Assembly (NCBI RefSeq): GCF_013626205.1
Contig: NZ_QHJE01000001.1
Coordinates: 2,832,501-2,896,500, forward strand
Direction of reading: 5' to 3'
Source of the DNA: Hyphomicrobium methylovorum
Lineage (GTDB): Bacteria > Pseudomonadota > Alphaproteobacteria > Rhizobiales > Hyphomicrobiaceae
DNA length: 64,000 nt
Part shown: in pieces, positions 36,231-46,219 of the stretch
Position numbering within the stretch: the stretch's first letter is position 1
Layout of the letters: the number at the start of each line of letters is the position of its first letter
Notes under the pieces: generated by a model
The model's database searches: none
The model's input: the letters and a program-made list of their open reading frames with translations, nothing else
Told to the model about the DNA's origin: nothing
Translations under genes and position numbers: made by a program

Positions 36231-38657
36231 ATGAGCGAAGAGAAAAAAACCAAAGACAAGTCGCCCGCCAAGGAACTGTATCCGGTTCTGCCGCTTCGGG
36301 ACATTGTCGTATTCCCCTACATGGTTGTTCCCCTGTTCGTCGGGCGCGAGAAGTCTATCGCGGCGCTCGAAGAGGTCATGCGGGCGGACAAGCAGATTCT
36401 TCTCGCTGCGCAGAAGAACGCTGGTGATGATGATCCGACGCCCGACGCGATCTACGAGATCGGAACGCTGGCGTCCGTGCTTCAGCTTTTGAAGCTGCCC
36501 GACGGAACCGTGAAGGTTCTGGTTGAAGGCAACGCACGCGCGAAGATCGTGCGCTACACCGCGAACACGAACTATTTTGAAGCCGAAGTCGAGCGCGTGA
36601 CCGACTCGCAGGGCGCGAAGGACGAGCTTGAAGCGCTTGCGCGTTCGGTCGTGACGCAGTTCGAGAGCTACGTGAAGCTCAACAAGAAGGTTTCGCCGGA
36701 AGTTCTGAGCAACGTCGGCCAGATCGAGGACTACGCGAAGCTCGCCGATACGATCGCGTCGCATCTCGCGGTCAAGATTTCGGACAAGCAGGACGTTCTT
36801 GAAACGGTCAGCATCTCGGAGCGGCTGGAACGCGTCTACACGCTGATGGAAAGCGAAATCTCGGTCCTTCAGGTCGAGCGGAAGATCCGTTCGCGCGTGA
36901 AGCGCCAGATGGAGAAGACGCAGCGCGAGTACTATCTGAATGAGCAGATGAAGGCCATTCAGAAGGAACTCGGCGATTCCGACGAGCGCGATGACATCTC
37001 CGAATTCGAGGAGAAGATCGAAAGCACGAAGCTGTCGAAAGAGGCGAAGGACAAGGCACTGGCTGAGCTGAAGAAGCTCAAGCAGATGTCGCCGATGTCG
37101 GCCGAAGCGACGGTGGTGCGCAACTACCTCGACTGGCTGCTGTCGATTCCGTGGGGCGTCAAAGGCAAGGTCAAGAAGGACATTGCTGAGGCGCAGATCA
37201 TTCTGGACCAGGAGCACTACGGGCTCGAGAAGGTCAAAGAGCGGATTCTGGAATACCTCGCGGTGCAGGCGCGCACGAACAAGCTCAAGGGGCCGATCCT
37301 GTGCCTCGTCGGGCCTCCGGGCGTCGGCAAGACGTCGCTTGGCAAATCGATTGCCAACGCAACGGGCCGTGAGTTCGTACGTATGTCGCTCGGCGGCGTG
37401 CGCGACGAAGCGGAGATCCGTGGTCACCGCCGCACCTACATCGGTTCGATGCCCGGCAAGGTCATCCAGTCGATGAAGAAGGCGAAGCGGACGAACCCGC
37501 TGTTCCTGTTGGACGAGATCGACAAGATGGGTCAGGACTTCCGTGGTGATCCCGCGGCGGCGCTGCTCGAAGTCTTGGATCCGGAACAGAACGGCACGTT
37601 CAACGATCACTACCTTGAGGTCGATTACGACCTCTCGAACGTGATGTTCGTGACGACGGCCAACACGCTGAACATTCCGCCGGCCCTCATGGACCGTATG
37701 GAGATCATTCGGCTTGCCGGTTACACGGAAGATGAAAAGCTGGAGATCGCCAAGCGCCATCTCATTCCGGAGCAGGTTACTGCGCACGGATTGGAAGCCG
37801 GTGAGTGGACGGTCGAAGACAGTGCGTTGAAGGAAGTCATTCGCCGCTATACGCGCGAAGCTGGCGTGCGCTCGCTCGAACGCGAGATCGCGAAGCTTGC
37901 CCGTAAGGCTGTGAAGGAAATTCTCACCTCGTCGAAGACGGCGATCGTCGTCACGGCGGAGAATGTCCACGATTTCCTCGGTGTACCGAAATACCGCTAT
38001 GGCGAAGCCGAGCTCGAAGATCAGGTTGGCATCGTCACGGGATTGGCGTGGACGGAAGTCGGCGGCGAGCTGCTGACGATCGAAGGCGTCATGATGCCCG
38101 GCAAAGGCAGGATGACGGTCACCGGCAACCTTCGCGATGTGATGAAGGAGTCGATTCAGGCTGCTAACGCGTACGTGCGTTCGCATTCGATCGATTTCGG
38201 AATTCACCCGTCGCTGTTCGAAAAGCGCGATATCCACGTGCACGTTCCGGAAGGCGCTACGCCGAAGGACGGCCCGTCTGCAGGTATCGGAATGACGACG
38301 GCGATCATCTCGGTTCTCACCGGTATTCCCGTTCGCAAGGACGTGGCGATGACGGGCGAGATCACGTTGCGTGGACGCGTGCTGCCGATCGGCGGTCTCA
38401 AAGAGAAGCTGCTCGCGGCGTTGCGCGGCGGGATCAAGACGGTCGTCATTCCGGAGGAGAACGCCAAGGATTTGGCGGAGATTCCGAACGAAGTGCAGAC
38501 CAAGATGGAGATCATTCCGGTCGCCCGTCTCGAAGATGTGCTGAAGGTTGCGCTTGTGCGCATGCCGGAAGCGATCACGTGGGATGAGGCGGCAGAAGCC
38601 GAGGCTCTCGAAGCCAAGGAAGCTGCGAAAGCCGGTTCGCGTATCACCGCGCACTGA
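36231..38657 (+). CDS. lon: endopeptidase La (Lon protease)
   Basis: 808-aa ATP-dependent serine protease. Lon N-terminal domain at about 18-210, Walker [16 protein letters not shown] near 362, Walker [15 protein letters not shown] near 423, and the Ser-Lys protease domain with [16 protein letters not shown] near 683 and [16 protein letters not shown] near 722. Degrades misfolded proteins and some regulators. The ATG at 36231 follows AAGGTAGCG. 285 bp separate it from clpX, enough for its own promoter. Confidence 0.97.
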   Translation: MSEEKKTKDKSPAKELYPVLPLRDIVVFPYMVVPLFVGREKSIAALEEVMRADKQILLAAQKNAGDDDPTPDAIYEIGTLASVLQLLKLPDGTVKVLVEGNARAKIVRYTANTNYFEAEVERVTDSQGAKDELEALARSVVTQFESYVKLNKKVSPEVLSNVGQIEDYAKLADTIASHLAVKISDKQDVLETVSISERLERVYTLMESEISVLQVERKIRSRVKRQMEKTQREYYLNEQMKAIQKELGDSDERDDISEFEEKIESTKLSKEAKDKALAELKKLKQMSPMSAEATVVRNYLDWLLSIPWGVKGKVKKDIAEAQIILDQEHYGLEKVKERILEYLAVQARTNKLKGPILCLVGPPGVGKTSLGKSIANATGREFVRMSLGGVRDEAEIRGHRRTYIGSMPGKVIQSMKKAKRTNPLFLLDEIDKMGQDFRGDPAAALLEVLDPEQNGTFNDHYLEVDYDLSNVMFVTTANTLNIPPALMDRMEIIRLAGYTEDEKLEIAKRHLIPEQVTAHGLEAGEWTVEDSALKEVIRRYTREAGVRSLEREIAKLARKAVKEILTSSKTAIVVTAENVHDFLGVPKYRYGEAELEDQVGIVTGLAWTEVGGELLTIEGVMMPGKGRMTVTGNLRDVMKESIQAANAYVRSHSIDFGIHPSLFEKRDIHVHVPEGATPKDGPSAGIGMTTAIISVLTGIPVRKDVAMTGEITLRGRVLPIGGLKEKLLAALRGGIKTVVIPEENAKDLAEIPNEVQTKMEIIPVARLEDVLKVALVRMPEAITWDEAAEAEALEAKEAAKAGSRITAH

Positions 38658-38685
38658 TCGCCGTTGACGAAGAAATGAGTTTGAG

Positions 38686-38722
38686 CGGCCCTTGCGACAA
38701 TTGCGTCGTGAGGGCCGTTTCA
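38686..38722 (+). terminator. Rho-independent terminator after lon
   Basis: CGGCCCT (38686-38692) pairs with AGGGCCG (38711-38717), with an inner CGAC/GTCG extension, followed by TTTCATT. Placed 29 bp after the lon stop. Confidence 0.65.
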
Positions 38723-38905
38723 TTGTAAATTAACAGAGCATATATATGCGGTTTTGTCCGGAAATACGGGCTTTTTGTGCTTGACGGACCCTCCGATTGG
38801 GCGCTTTTACGCGGGCATGCGCGGCTGACTTCACCCCCCTGTCCGGCCGCTGTGGGCTCTTCCCACGCTGATCACCACAACTTCCGACGCTAGAGGAATG
38901 ACGAG

Positions 38906-39178
38906 ATGAGCAAGAAAGATTTGATCGATGCCGTCGCGCGTGATTGCGAGTTGACGAAAGAGAAGGCGAGTGTCGCCGTCGACGCTGTTCTCGCCCACAT
39001 TCGCGCCGCGATGAAGGATGGTCACGAGGTTCGCATTCCGGACTTCGGAACTTTCAAAGTTGCTGCCCGCAAGGCTCGTGAAGGCCGTAACCCAGCAACC
39101 GGCAAGACGATTCAGATCCCGGCTGCGCGCGTGCCGAAGTTTACGCCTGCGAAGGGTCTCAAGGACGCGCTCAACTAA
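38906..39178 (+). CDS. hupB: HU family DNA-binding protein
   Basis: 90-aa histone-like nucleoid protein. The start MSKKDLIDAVARDCELTKEKA and the DNA-binding arm FGTFKVAARKAREGRNPATGKTIQIPAARVPKF (about 47-80) match HU/HupB, including the conserved GRNPATG and the Pro of the beta-arm tip. Dimeric, non-specific DNA bending. Follows lon as in many proteobacteria. Confidence 0.97.
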   Translation: MSKKDLIDAVARDCELTKEKASVAVDAVLAHIRAAMKDGHEVRIPDFGTFKVAARKAREGRNPATGKTIQIPAARVPKFTPAKGLKDALN

Positions 39179-39198
39179 TCAGAGCAGTCGGCTCATTC

Positions 39199-39237
39199 GA
39201 CGCGCGCTGCTTTCGAGCTGCGCGCGTCTTTGTTTTT
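39199..39237 (+). terminator. Rho-independent terminator after hupB
   Basis: GACGCGCG (39199-39206) pairs with CGCGCGTC (39221-39228), followed by TTTGTTTTT. Confidence 0.85.
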
Positions 39238-39289
39238 GACACGACGCTGTCGAGCGATTAGCAACAGTGTTCACGACGCGGTTCGCGTC

Positions 39290-39364
39290 GGGCGGTTAGC
39301 TCAGTGGTAGAGCGCCTCGTTTACACCGAGGATGTCGGGAGTTCGACCCTCTCACCGCCCACCA
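39290..39364 (+). tRNA. tRNA-Val (anticodon TAC), CCA encoded
   Basis: 75 nt. Acceptor GGGCGGT/ACCGCCC (one mismatch-tolerant end pair), D-loop AGTGGTAGA, anticodon stem CCTCG/CGAGG around TTTACAC (anticodon TAC), T-arm GGGAGTTCGACCCTCTC and encoded CCA. Confidence 0.96.
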
Positions 39365-39443
39365 TATTTTCTGACATTGCGATTGAAGCATTAGCCACGC
39401 GGCACAGCGCGGTGCGTTGGCCTGCGCTTGCCGAAGTCATCGA

Positions 39444-39743
39444 TCATTCGTTCGGAGATGGTGGCGTCGCTGCTTGAGGTGTTCGCTGCGAACATTTCCA
39501 ATCGCTGTCTTTGGGATCGGCGACGCAGAAATCATCAAGCTCGAGAGCGCGATTTGCTTTGATGCATGCAGTGCGCGCTGCGGCGTGTGCCGTGGCCTCG
39601 CTTTCGCCGCCGCCCGTATAACTCCTGTTTCCCATGCCGCTGAAGCTCCAGACAGGCGCACACGTCCAGAGCGCAACTGGCTCGGCTGAGCAGGGGAAGG
39701 ATGTGAGGGCTAGAACGCAAGCCAACAGCGGCAAACGAAGCAT
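39444..39743 (-). CDS. small secreted hypothetical protein
   Basis: 99 aa. A signal peptide (MLRLPLLACVLALTSFPCSA) is followed by a short domain with four Cys (WTCAPVW, RTACIKAN, DDFCVAD, DWKCSQ) and an alanine-rich stretch (SEATAHAAARTACIKANRA). The pattern suggests a disulfide-stabilised periplasmic protein. I do not recognise the family. Stands alone between tRNA-Val and icd. Confidence 0.7.
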   Translation of the reverse strand: MLRLPLLACVLALTSFPCSAEPVALWTCAPVWSFSGMGNRSYTGGGESEATAHAAARTACIKANRALELDDFCVADPKDSDWKCSQRTPQAATPPSPNE

Positions 39744-39838
39744 GGCAGACCTCCGACGCGCCGACTATGGCACGGACGAAAGCCGCCAACACTAGACCGT
39801 TCGGCCGACACAGAGACTTGCGCCGGGGCTTTGCTGCG

Positions 39839-41056
39839 TCAGGCTTTTGCCATAGCCGTTTTCAGGCCCGCGTCGACCGCGTCGAGGAAGCCCGTCGTCG
39901 AGAGCCACTTTTGATCCGGCCCGACCAGCAAGGCGAGGTCTTTCGTCATAAGGCCTGACTCGACGGTCGCGATACAGACGCGTTCCAGCGTGTCGGCGAA
40001 CTTCTTCAATTCATCGTTGTTGTCGAGCTTAGCGCGATGAGCAAGGCCGCGGGTCCAGGCGAAGATCGAAGCGATGGCGTTGGTCGATGTTTCCTTGCCC
40101 TTCTGATGCTCGCGGTAATGGCGCGTGACCGTGCCGTGTGCGGCTTCGGCTTCGACCGTTTTGCCGTCGGGTGTCATCAGAACGCTGGTCATCAGGCCGA
40201 GTGAGCCGAAGCCCTGCGCGACCGTATCCGACTGGACGTCGCCGTCGTAATTCTTGCAGGCCCACACGTATCCGCCCGACCACTTGAGCGCGCTGGCCAC
40301 CATGTCATCGATCAGGCGATGCTCGTATGTGATGCCGTTCTTCTTGAACTCAGCGAGGAACTCGGCCTCGTAGATTTCCTGGAAGATATCTTTGAAGCGG
40401 CCGTCGTACGCCTTCAGGATCGTGTTCTTGGTCGAGAGATAGACCGGATATTTGCGCATGAGGCCGTAGTTCAGCGAGGCGCGCGCGAATTCGCGGATTG
40501 AATCGTCGAGATTGTACATCGCCATCGTGACGCCGCTGCCGGGCGCGTCGAAGACTTCCTTCTCGATGACCGTGCCATCTTCGCCGACGAACTTGATCGT
40601 GAGTTTGCCCTTGCCGGGGAAACGGAAATCCGTGGCGCGATACTGATCGCCGTAGGCATGACGGCCGACGATGATGGGCTTGGTCCAGCCGGGGACCAGG
40701 CGCGGGACGTTGTAGCAGACGATGGGTTCGCGGAAGATGACGCCGCCGAGGATGTTGCGGATCGTGCCGTTCGGACTTCTCCACATTTCCTTCAGGCCGA
40801 ATTCTTTGACGCGTGCTTCGTCCGGCGTGATCGTTGCGCACTTGATGCCGACGCCGTGTTTCTTGATGGCGTTCGCAGCGTCGATCGTAATCTGGTCGTT
40901 TGTCTTGTCGCGGCTCTCGATGCCGAGATCGTAGTATTCGAGATTGAGGTCGAGGTACGGGTGGATCAGCTTGTCCTTGATCAGCTTCCAGATGATGCGG
41001 GTCATCTCGTCGCCGTCGAGTTCTACGACGGTGCCTTTAACCTTGACTTTGTTCAT
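39839..41056 (-). CDS. icd: isocitrate dehydrogenase (NADP+), eukaryotic-type dimer
   Basis: TCA-cycle enzyme converting isocitrate to 2-oxoglutarate. The 405-aa length and sequence ([20 protein letters not shown], then [29 protein letters not shown] at about 77-105, [24 protein letters not shown] near 270) identify the homodimeric type found in eukaryotes and many alphaproteobacteria. The ATG at 41056 matches the conserved N-terminus; 42 extra codons upstream do not look like protein. Confidence 0.96.
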   Translation of the reverse strand: MNKVKVKGTVVELDGDEMTRIIWKLIKDKLIHPYLDLNLEYYDLGIESRDKTNDQITIDAANAIKKHGVGIKCATITPDEARVKEFGLKEMWRSPNGTIRNILGGVIFREPIVCYNVPRLVPGWTKPIIVGRHAYGDQYRATDFRFPGKGKLTIKFVGEDGTVIEKEVFDAPGSGVTMAMYNLDDSIREFARASLNYGLMRKYPVYLSTKNTILKAYDGRFKDIFQEIYEAEFLAEFKKNGITYEHRLIDDMVASALKWSGGYVWACKNYDGDVQSDTVAQGFGSLGLMTSVLMTPDGKTVEAEAAHGTVTRHYREHQKGKETSTNAIASIFAWTRGLAHRAKLDNNDELKKFADTLERVCIATVESGLMTKDLALLVGPDQKWLSTTGFLDAVDAGLKTAMAKA

Positions 41057-41297
41057 GGATTGATCTCGTGGACGATGGAGCTGTGATGGGATCCGTCCGA
41101 CAGTAACGCCGAGCGGGCGGCGGATGAAGCGTACCTTGGACGCAGTCGTGCTGCAGATCGTCTGCTTATTCAAGCCCCGCACGTGCGCCCTATTTGAAGC
41201 TGGCGGCGTATCGCGTTTAGGGCACTTGGAGTCCGCGCAGGACTTAGCATAAGACTAATTCAAACAGTTGGCTTGCGATGCCGGTTGCCTGGGAGCG

Positions 41298-41822
41298 ATG
41301 GAGATTGTGGTGAATGCCGGCACGGACGAGCGCGAGGTATCGCTGGCGGTGCGCGTCGCTCCCCAACGTGAGCCGGTTATCGGTCCGCGCGATACGCCGG
41401 TTGGCGCCATTGTGCACGAATGTCATGCAGCGACGATCGACCAGGGCATCGCTTCGCTCGCCATTCCCGGACTTACGCGCGACACGCTGGAACCCGTTCT
41501 GCAGTATTGCGCGAGCCTCAGGTGCGTCGACGATCGCGTGACGTGTCCGGGCTGCAAGCGGCGCACAGAGGCGCTGGGCATTGAGACGCTCGATCAGTTC
41601 ATCCTGTCGAAAAAGGAAGTGATCGTCGGCGACGGCCGGGTTCGGCTCAAAGGCGAAGGTACCGATACGGTTACGACGCCGTGCCTCGAAACGCTCGTCA
41701 AGCAATGGTCGGGAGAAAATTACTGGTTCTGGGCGCGCCGCGTTATCCGCAAGCTTCGGCATGGAATTCGGCGCGCACATATTCAGGGCGAGGCTGTCGC
41801 GGGCGATGGCGAAACGCCGAGC
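41298..41822 (+). CDS. DUF433-like N-terminal region in frame with the RNA methyltransferase
   Basis: 175 codons open from ATG 41298 and continuous, without a stop, into the RNA methyltransferase. The segment TPVGAIVHECHAATIDQGIASLAIPGLTRDTLEPVLQYCASLRC resembles the DUF433 winged-helix pattern (a variable strand, then PGLTR...V..AL.Y). Then VTCPGCKRRTEALGIETLDQFIL carries a Cys pair. The last 45 codons before the methyltransferase (LVKQWSGENYWFWARRV onward) look less protein-like. It may be a fused domain, or a separate gene whose stop has been lost. Function unknown. Confidence 0.5.
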
Positions 41823-42596
41823 ATGGTTCTGATGGAGCCGCAGCTCGCCGACAACATCGGAATGGTGGCGCGCGCGTGCGCCAACTTCGGGCTTGATGAT
41901 CTCCGCCTCGTCAATCCGCGCGATGGCTGGCCGAACGAGAAGGCACGGATTGCTGCCTCCGGTGCCAACTATGTCATCGACGACGCTCGAGCATATGCTC
42001 GCCTCGACGAGGGTATTTCCGACCTCAACTGGATCGCGGCAACGACTGCGCGCCAGCGGGATCTTCGCAAGCCCGTCATGACGCCTCAGCAGGCGGTGGC
42101 GGAGATGCGCAAGCGGATTGGGCGGGGCGAGCGCTGCGGGGTGCTGTTTGGTCGAGAGCGGAATGGCCTCGAAACCAGCGAAGTCGCGATGGCCGACGCA
42201 CTGATTATGATTCCGGTTAATTCGCGTTTCGCGTCGCTGAATCTGGCACAGGCGGTGCTGCTTATCGGCTACGAGTGGATGCGGGGCGACGAGGGACGAA
42301 GCCTCGGCCGGGTGACGACCTACGAAAAACCGCTCACTGAGGGGTTGTACCTTGGTCGTGACCGGATGGCGACGAAACAGGAACTGATTGGCCTATTTGA
42401 ACATTTAGAACGCGAGCTGGAAGCCAACGGCTTTTTCAACCCGGCTCATCGCAAGACGGTTGTGGCGCAGAATTTGCGCACGCTTTTGACGAGATTGAAC
42501 GCGACCGATCAAGAAGTGCGGACGCTTCGTGGCATAGTTGCCACTCTCTCACAGGGCAAGGGAAAGGCCCGAAAGCGCGGGGATGAGACGCCTTGA
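41823..42596 (+). CDS. RNA 2'-O-methyltransferase (TrmJ/SpoU family)
   Basis: SAM-dependent methyltransferase with the trefoil-knot SpoU fold. Motifs from the ATG at 41823: MVLMEPQLADNIGMVARACANFGLDDLRLV (motif 1), FGRERNGLETSEVAMAD (motif 2) near 110 and IPVNSRFASLNLAQAVLLIGYEW (motif 3) near 130. About 257 aa, matching TrmJ (tRNA Cm32/Um32) and related enzymes. The C-terminal TYEKPLTEGLYLG...GFFNPAHRKTVVAQNLRTLL also fits TrmJ. Upstream sequence in the same frame makes a 433-aa fusion possible. The target nucleotide is not certain. Confidence 0.9.
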   Translation: MVLMEPQLADNIGMVARACANFGLDDLRLVNPRDGWPNEKARIAASGANYVIDDARAYARLDEGISDLNWIAATTARQRDLRKPVMTPQQAVAEMRKRIGRGERCGVLFGRERNGLETSEVAMADALIMIPVNSRFASLNLAQAVLLIGYEWMRGDEGRSLGRVTTYEKPLTEGLYLGRDRMATKQELIGLFEHLERELEANGFFNPAHRKTVVAQNLRTLLTRLNATDQEVRTLRGIVATLSQGKGKARKRGDETP

Positions 42597-42737
42597 TCTC
42601 GACAAGTTTTGGGCCGAGCGATGCCAATCGAATGGGCATAGTGGCGACATGCAACGCGACCGTCGTCTGGATCGCGACAGCCGAACAATACGACATTCAG
42701 ACGAGATGAAATCGCAGAGACTCAACTGGAGATGTTG

Positions 42738-43394
42738 ATGAAGATTAGGGCGGGGGTAGTGTTAGCGGCTGTGTATGGGCTGACGCTTGGTTGGTCTGTC
42801 GCGCCCGCCGGCGCGCAGGATCTCAGTGAGCATGCAGTCAAATCGTTCATGGAATATGCGTGGTCGTTGACGCCGCAGCAGTTCTCCAAGCCTGACGGCT
42901 CGGTCATCATGATCGACAAGACGAAGAAGGATCAGGTCCTCGTGCCGCTCGACGTCGCGCGCGAAGTGATCAAGGCTGGCCGTCTCTCGGCACACGCTCA
43001 GATCTGCGAACTTGGGGACGATCAGGTGCAGAACCACCGGGCGCTGATGCGCCGGGAGGATGCCAAAAAGAAATGGACGCAGCAGCAGATGGTTTACATC
43101 AGCCAGCTGCATCTGACGACGTTGATGCTGCTCACGGGCCGGATCAAGCTGGTCGAGAAGCAGGGCGACAAGGAAGTCGTCATCGACGAGAAGAAAGAGA
43201 CGGCGCAGACTTGCACCGACGAGCAGAAAAAGAAGGTTAAGGAGATGATTGCGGCTTATGTGGCCGCAAGTCCGGCTCCTGCAGTCGCCGCAGCCCCGCA
43301 AGGGCAGCAGCCGCAGCGCCAGGGGCAAAACCAGGGCGCCCCGGCCTCCACGGGCTCGACCTCCGTCAGCGAGACGGCTATCGAAAAGAAATAG
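42738..43394 (+). CDS. secreted hypothetical protein with Gln/Pro-rich tail
   Basis: 218 aa. Signal peptide (about residues 1-27, ending APAGAQD), then a conserved-looking helical domain (HAVKSFMEYAWSLTPQQFSKPDGS, then VPLDVAREVIKAGRLSAHAQICEL). A Lys/Glu-rich helix precedes a low-complexity tail of Ala, Pro, Gln and Ser. GGAG sits 8 bp before the ATG at 42738. I do not recognise the family. It lies between the RNA methyltransferase and rpsD and ends in a strong terminator. Confidence 0.75.
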   Translation: MKIRAGVVLAAVYGLTLGWSVAPAGAQDLSEHAVKSFMEYAWSLTPQQFSKPDGSVIMIDKTKKDQVLVPLDVAREVIKAGRLSAHAQICELGDDQVQNHRALMRREDAKKKWTQQQMVYISQLHLTTLMLLTGRIKLVEKQGDKEVVIDEKKETAQTCTDEQKKKVKEMIAAYVAASPAPAVAAAPQGQQPQRQGQNQGAPASTGSTSVSETAIEKK

Positions 43395-43445
43395 CGGCCT
43401 TTTCACGGGTTGACGCCGCAGGGCAACACCGGTATCAGGCAGTTA

Positions 43446-43475
43446 ACGCGGGCTTTTGGGCCCGCGTTTGGTTTT
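43446..43475 (+). terminator. Rho-independent terminator
   Basis: ACGCGGGC (43446-43453) pairs with GCCCGCGT (43460-43467), followed by TTGGTTTT. Located 52 bp after the secreted-protein stop. Confidence 0.8.
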
Positions 43476-43604
43476 ACGCGCACCCGGGGCGGGACTGTCG
43501 AAGGTCCATGCCTGTCAGCCTCTTAGCGGAGGCAAAGGAGGGGGCGCTCCACCGCCGTGCCAGCGATTGCGCCAGCACGGCTTTTCAACTTGGAGTGCTA
43601 GAAG

Positions 43605-44222
43605 ATGACAAAGCGCATTCGCGCCAAGCATAAGATTGATCGCCGTCTTGGCGAGAACATCTGGGGCCGTCCGAAGAGCCCGCTGAACCGTCGCGAGAGC
43701 CGTCCTGGCCAACACGGTGAGCGCCGCACCGGCAAGCTTTCCGACTTCGGTCAGCAGCTCAAGGCCAAGCAGAAGCTCAAAGGTTATTATGGCTCGGTTT
43801 CCGAGCGCCAGTTCCGCGCGATTTACGACGAAGCTGCACGCCTCAAGGGTTCGACCTCTGAGCTGCTCGTCGGCCTTCTCGAGCGCCGTCTCGATGCCCT
43901 CGTATATCGCGCCAAGTTCGTGCCGACAGTCTTCGCGGCTCGCCAGTTCGTCAGCCACGGCCACGTTTCGGTCAACGGCCGCCGCGTCACGATCCCGAGC
44001 TATCGGATCCGCATCGGCGACGTCGTTGAAGTTTCGGAAAAGGCCAAGCAGCTTGCGCTCGTTCTTGAAGCGATCAAGAGCGCCGAGCGCGACGTTCCGG
44101 ACTACGTCAACGCCGACCACAACAAGATGACGGTGTCTCTGACCCGTATTCCCGCGCTCTCGGATATTCCCTATCCGGTGCAGATGGAACCGAACCTCGT
44201 CGTCGAATTCTATTCGCGCTAG
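43605..44222 (+). CDS. rpsD: 30S ribosomal protein S4
   Basis: Primary 16S rRNA-binding protein of the 30S subunit, 205 aa. [21 protein letters not shown] and [32 protein letters not shown] are typical for the short S4 form, and the S4 domain runs about 95-160 ([34 protein letters not shown]). The gene stands alone rather than in the alpha operon, which is usual in alphaproteobacteria. Confidence 0.97.
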   Translation: MTKRIRAKHKIDRRLGENIWGRPKSPLNRRESRPGQHGERRTGKLSDFGQQLKAKQKLKGYYGSVSERQFRAIYDEAARLKGSTSELLVGLLERRLDALVYRAKFVPTVFAARQFVSHGHVSVNGRRVTIPSYRIRIGDVVEVSEKAKQLALVLEAIKSAERDVPDYVNADHNKMTVSLTRIPALSDIPYPVQMEPNLVVEFYSR

Positions 44223-44231
44223 TTTCTGTTT

Positions 44232-44270
44232 GGCGTCGGCGACTCCCTGTGGGAGCCCGCCGCCCACGCC
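44232..44270. repeat. REP-like palindromic repeat, copy D (diverged)
   Basis: GGCGTCGGCGACTCCCTGTG then GGAGCCCGCCGCCCACGCC. It shares GGCGACTC and the GAGCC-GCCGCC right side with copies B and C but has compensating changes in the arms. It lies 9 bp after the rpsD stop. Confidence 0.55.
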
Positions 44271-44288
44271 GATGCGCAAACTAAAATT

Positions 44289-44318
44289 AAAAAGCCGGTG
44301 CACGTCGCCGGCTTTTTT
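44289..44318 (+). terminator. Rho-independent terminator after rpsD
   Basis: AAAAAGCCGG and CCGGCTTTTTT form a stem around TGCACGTCG with a T-run. Confidence 0.85.
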
Positions 44319-44429
44319 GTGTCCTGGAAGGCGCGTCGACCGAGAACAGAATATAATATCTGCAACAGTCATTCGCTTCGCAGCTTAGAACTGAGAATAA
44401 CAAAGCGGAAAGCTGAAGGGGGCGAACGC

Positions 44430-46145
44430 ATGACGCAAGCAGAGCCGATAACTTCGTCAGACCGTAAGAGGGGCATGTCGCGCGAGGAACGCCGCGTGAT
44501 ATTCGCATCCTCGCTCGGCACGGTCTTCGAATGGTATGACTTCTATCTCTACGGCTCTCTAGCGACCATCATCGCCGCGCAGTTCTTCTCGCTGAAGGAT
44601 CCGTCCGGCGCCTTCATCTACAACGAATCGACGCGCAATATCTTCGCGCTGCTGGCGTTCGCGGCCGGCTTCATCGTCCGCCCGTTCGGCGCGATCATCT
44701 TCGGCCGCATCGGTGATCTTGTCGGCCGCAAAAATACGTTTCTCGTAACGATCCTGATCATGGGCCTGTCGACGTTCGTCGTCGGCCTGCTGCCGAGTGC
44801 GGCGTCGATCGGCATTGCCGCTCCGATCATCCTGATTGGACTGCGTCTGCTGCAGGGCTTGGCGCTCGGTGGCGAGTATGGCGGCGCCGCGACGTATGTC
44901 GCCGAGCACGCTCCGGCCGGACGGCGCGGTATGTATACGAGCTGGATTCAGACAACCGCGACTCTCGGGTTGTTCCTCTCGCTTATCGTTATTCTCGCGG
45001 TGCGCACCATCGTCGGCGAGGACGCGTTCATGGAATGGGGCTGGCGCATTCCGTTCCTGGTTTCGATTCTTCTGCTTGGGATCTCAGTCTGGATTCGTCT
45101 GTCATTGTCGGAATCGCCCGCCTTCAAGAAAATGAAGGAGGAGGGCAAGGGCTCCAAGGCGCCGCTGACCGAAAGCTTCTTCCGTTATCCGAACAACAAG
45201 TATGTGCTGCTCGCGCTGCTCGGCCTCGTCGCTGGTCAGGGCGTTGTCTGGTACACCGGCCAGTTCTACGCACTGTTCTTCCTGCAGAGCATTCTCAAAG
45301 TTGACGGCTATTCGGCGAACCTTCTGATTGCCTGGTCACTGCTGTTCGGCACGCTGTTCTTCGTGTTCTTCGGCTGGCTGTCGGACAAGATCGGCCGCAA
45401 GCCGGTCATCCTCGCAGGCTGCCTCATCGCGGCGCTGACCTACTTCCCGCTCTTCAAGCTTCTCACTGAGACGGCCAACCCGGCGCTCGCGCATGCGATT
45501 GAAACCGTACAGGTGAAGGTCGTTGCCGATCCGGCCGAATGCGGTTCTCTGTTCAATCCGGTCGGCACGCGCAAGTACACGACCAATTGCGATAAGGCCC
45601 GCGACTGGCTGTCGAAGGCATCGGTGAAATACTCGACTGAGGCAGGTCCCGCCGGTCAATCGGCGAAAGTCGTGATCGGCGATAAGGAAATTCCGGCCGC
45701 CGATCTCGAGACGGTCATCGGTGATCCGAAGGACAAGGTCACCGTCGGTTCGCAAGCGATCAACGCAGCCGGTTATCCGCGGGCGAATGATCCCGGCATC
45801 GTGAAGCTGGCCCATCCTTTCGACATCTTCCGCAGTCAGGCGGCGACGGTTGTCGGCATCCTCTTCATCCTGGTGCTCTATGTGACCATGGTGTACGGGC
45901 CGATCGCGGCGGCGCTGGTCGAACTGTTCCCGACCAAGATCCGCTACACGTCGATGTCGCTGCCCTATCACATCGGCAACGGCTGGTTTGGAGGCCTTCT
46001 GCCCGCCACGGCATTCGCCATGGTCGCTGCGACGGGCGATATCTACTACGGCCTCTGGTATCCGATCGTTGTCGCCGCGGCGACGGCTGTCATCGGCTTC
46101 CTGTTCATTCCGGAAACCAAGGATCGTGACATCAACACGATCTGA
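44430..46145 (+). CDS. MFS transporter, metabolite:H+ symporter (MHS) type
   Basis: 571 aa with about 12 membrane helices. MHS family motifs are ASSLGTVFEWYDFYLYGS (about 27-44), GRIGDLVGRKNTF (about 92-104), RLLQGLALGGEYGGAATYVAEHAP (about 139-162) and GWLSDKIGRKPV near 315-326. An insertion of roughly 120 polar residues (about 346-468) with two Cys (371, 387) splits the second half and should lie in the periplasm. Family members import organic acids, betaines or shikimate; the substrate here is unknown. ATG at 44430 follows AAGGGGG. Confidence 0.88.
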   Translation: MTQAEPITSSDRKRGMSREERRVIFASSLGTVFEWYDFYLYGSLATIIAAQFFSLKDPSGAFIYNESTRNIFALLAFAAGFIVRPFGAIIFGRIGDLVGRKNTFLVTILIMGLSTFVVGLLPSAASIGIAAPIILIGLRLLQGLALGGEYGGAATYVAEHAPAGRRGMYTSWIQTTATLGLFLSLIVILAVRTIVGEDAFMEWGWRIPFLVSILLLGISVWIRLSLSESPAFKKMKEEGKGSKAPLTESFFRYPNNKYVLLALLGLVAGQGVVWYTGQFYALFFLQSILKVDGYSANLLIAWSLLFGTLFFVFFGWLSDKIGRKPVILAGCLIAALTYFPLFKLLTETANPALAHAIETVQVKVVADPAECGSLFNPVGTRKYTTNCDKARDWLSKASVKYSTEAGPAGQSAKVVIGDKEIPAADLETVIGDPKDKVTVGSQAINAAGYPRANDPGIVKLAHPFDIFRSQAATVVGILFILVLYVTMVYGPIAAALVELFPTKIRYTSMSLPYHIGNGWFGGLLPATAFAMVAATGDIYYGLWYPIVVAAATAVIGFLFIPETKDRDINTI

Positions 46146-46189
46146 CGAGCGACATGTCGCCGTGTAAGCGCGTGGAATGTAGGTTCGGG

Positions 46190-46217
46190 AAAAGGCCGCT
46201 TGAATAGCGGCCTTTTT
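46190..46217. terminator. bidirectional Rho-independent terminator
   Basis: AAAAGGCCGC (46190-46199) pairs with GCGGCCTTTTT (46207-46217). It lies between the convergent MHS transporter and PqiA-like genes and has T-runs on both strands. Confidence 0.85.
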
Positions 46218-46219
46218 CG

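Noticed and set aside
36009-38723. 904-codon open frame on the minus strand opposite lon
   Set aside because: Its amino-acid composition is Arg/Leu/Asp/His-skewed with no domain, as expected for the complement of a highly expressed high-GC gene. lon on the plus strand has full family motifs.
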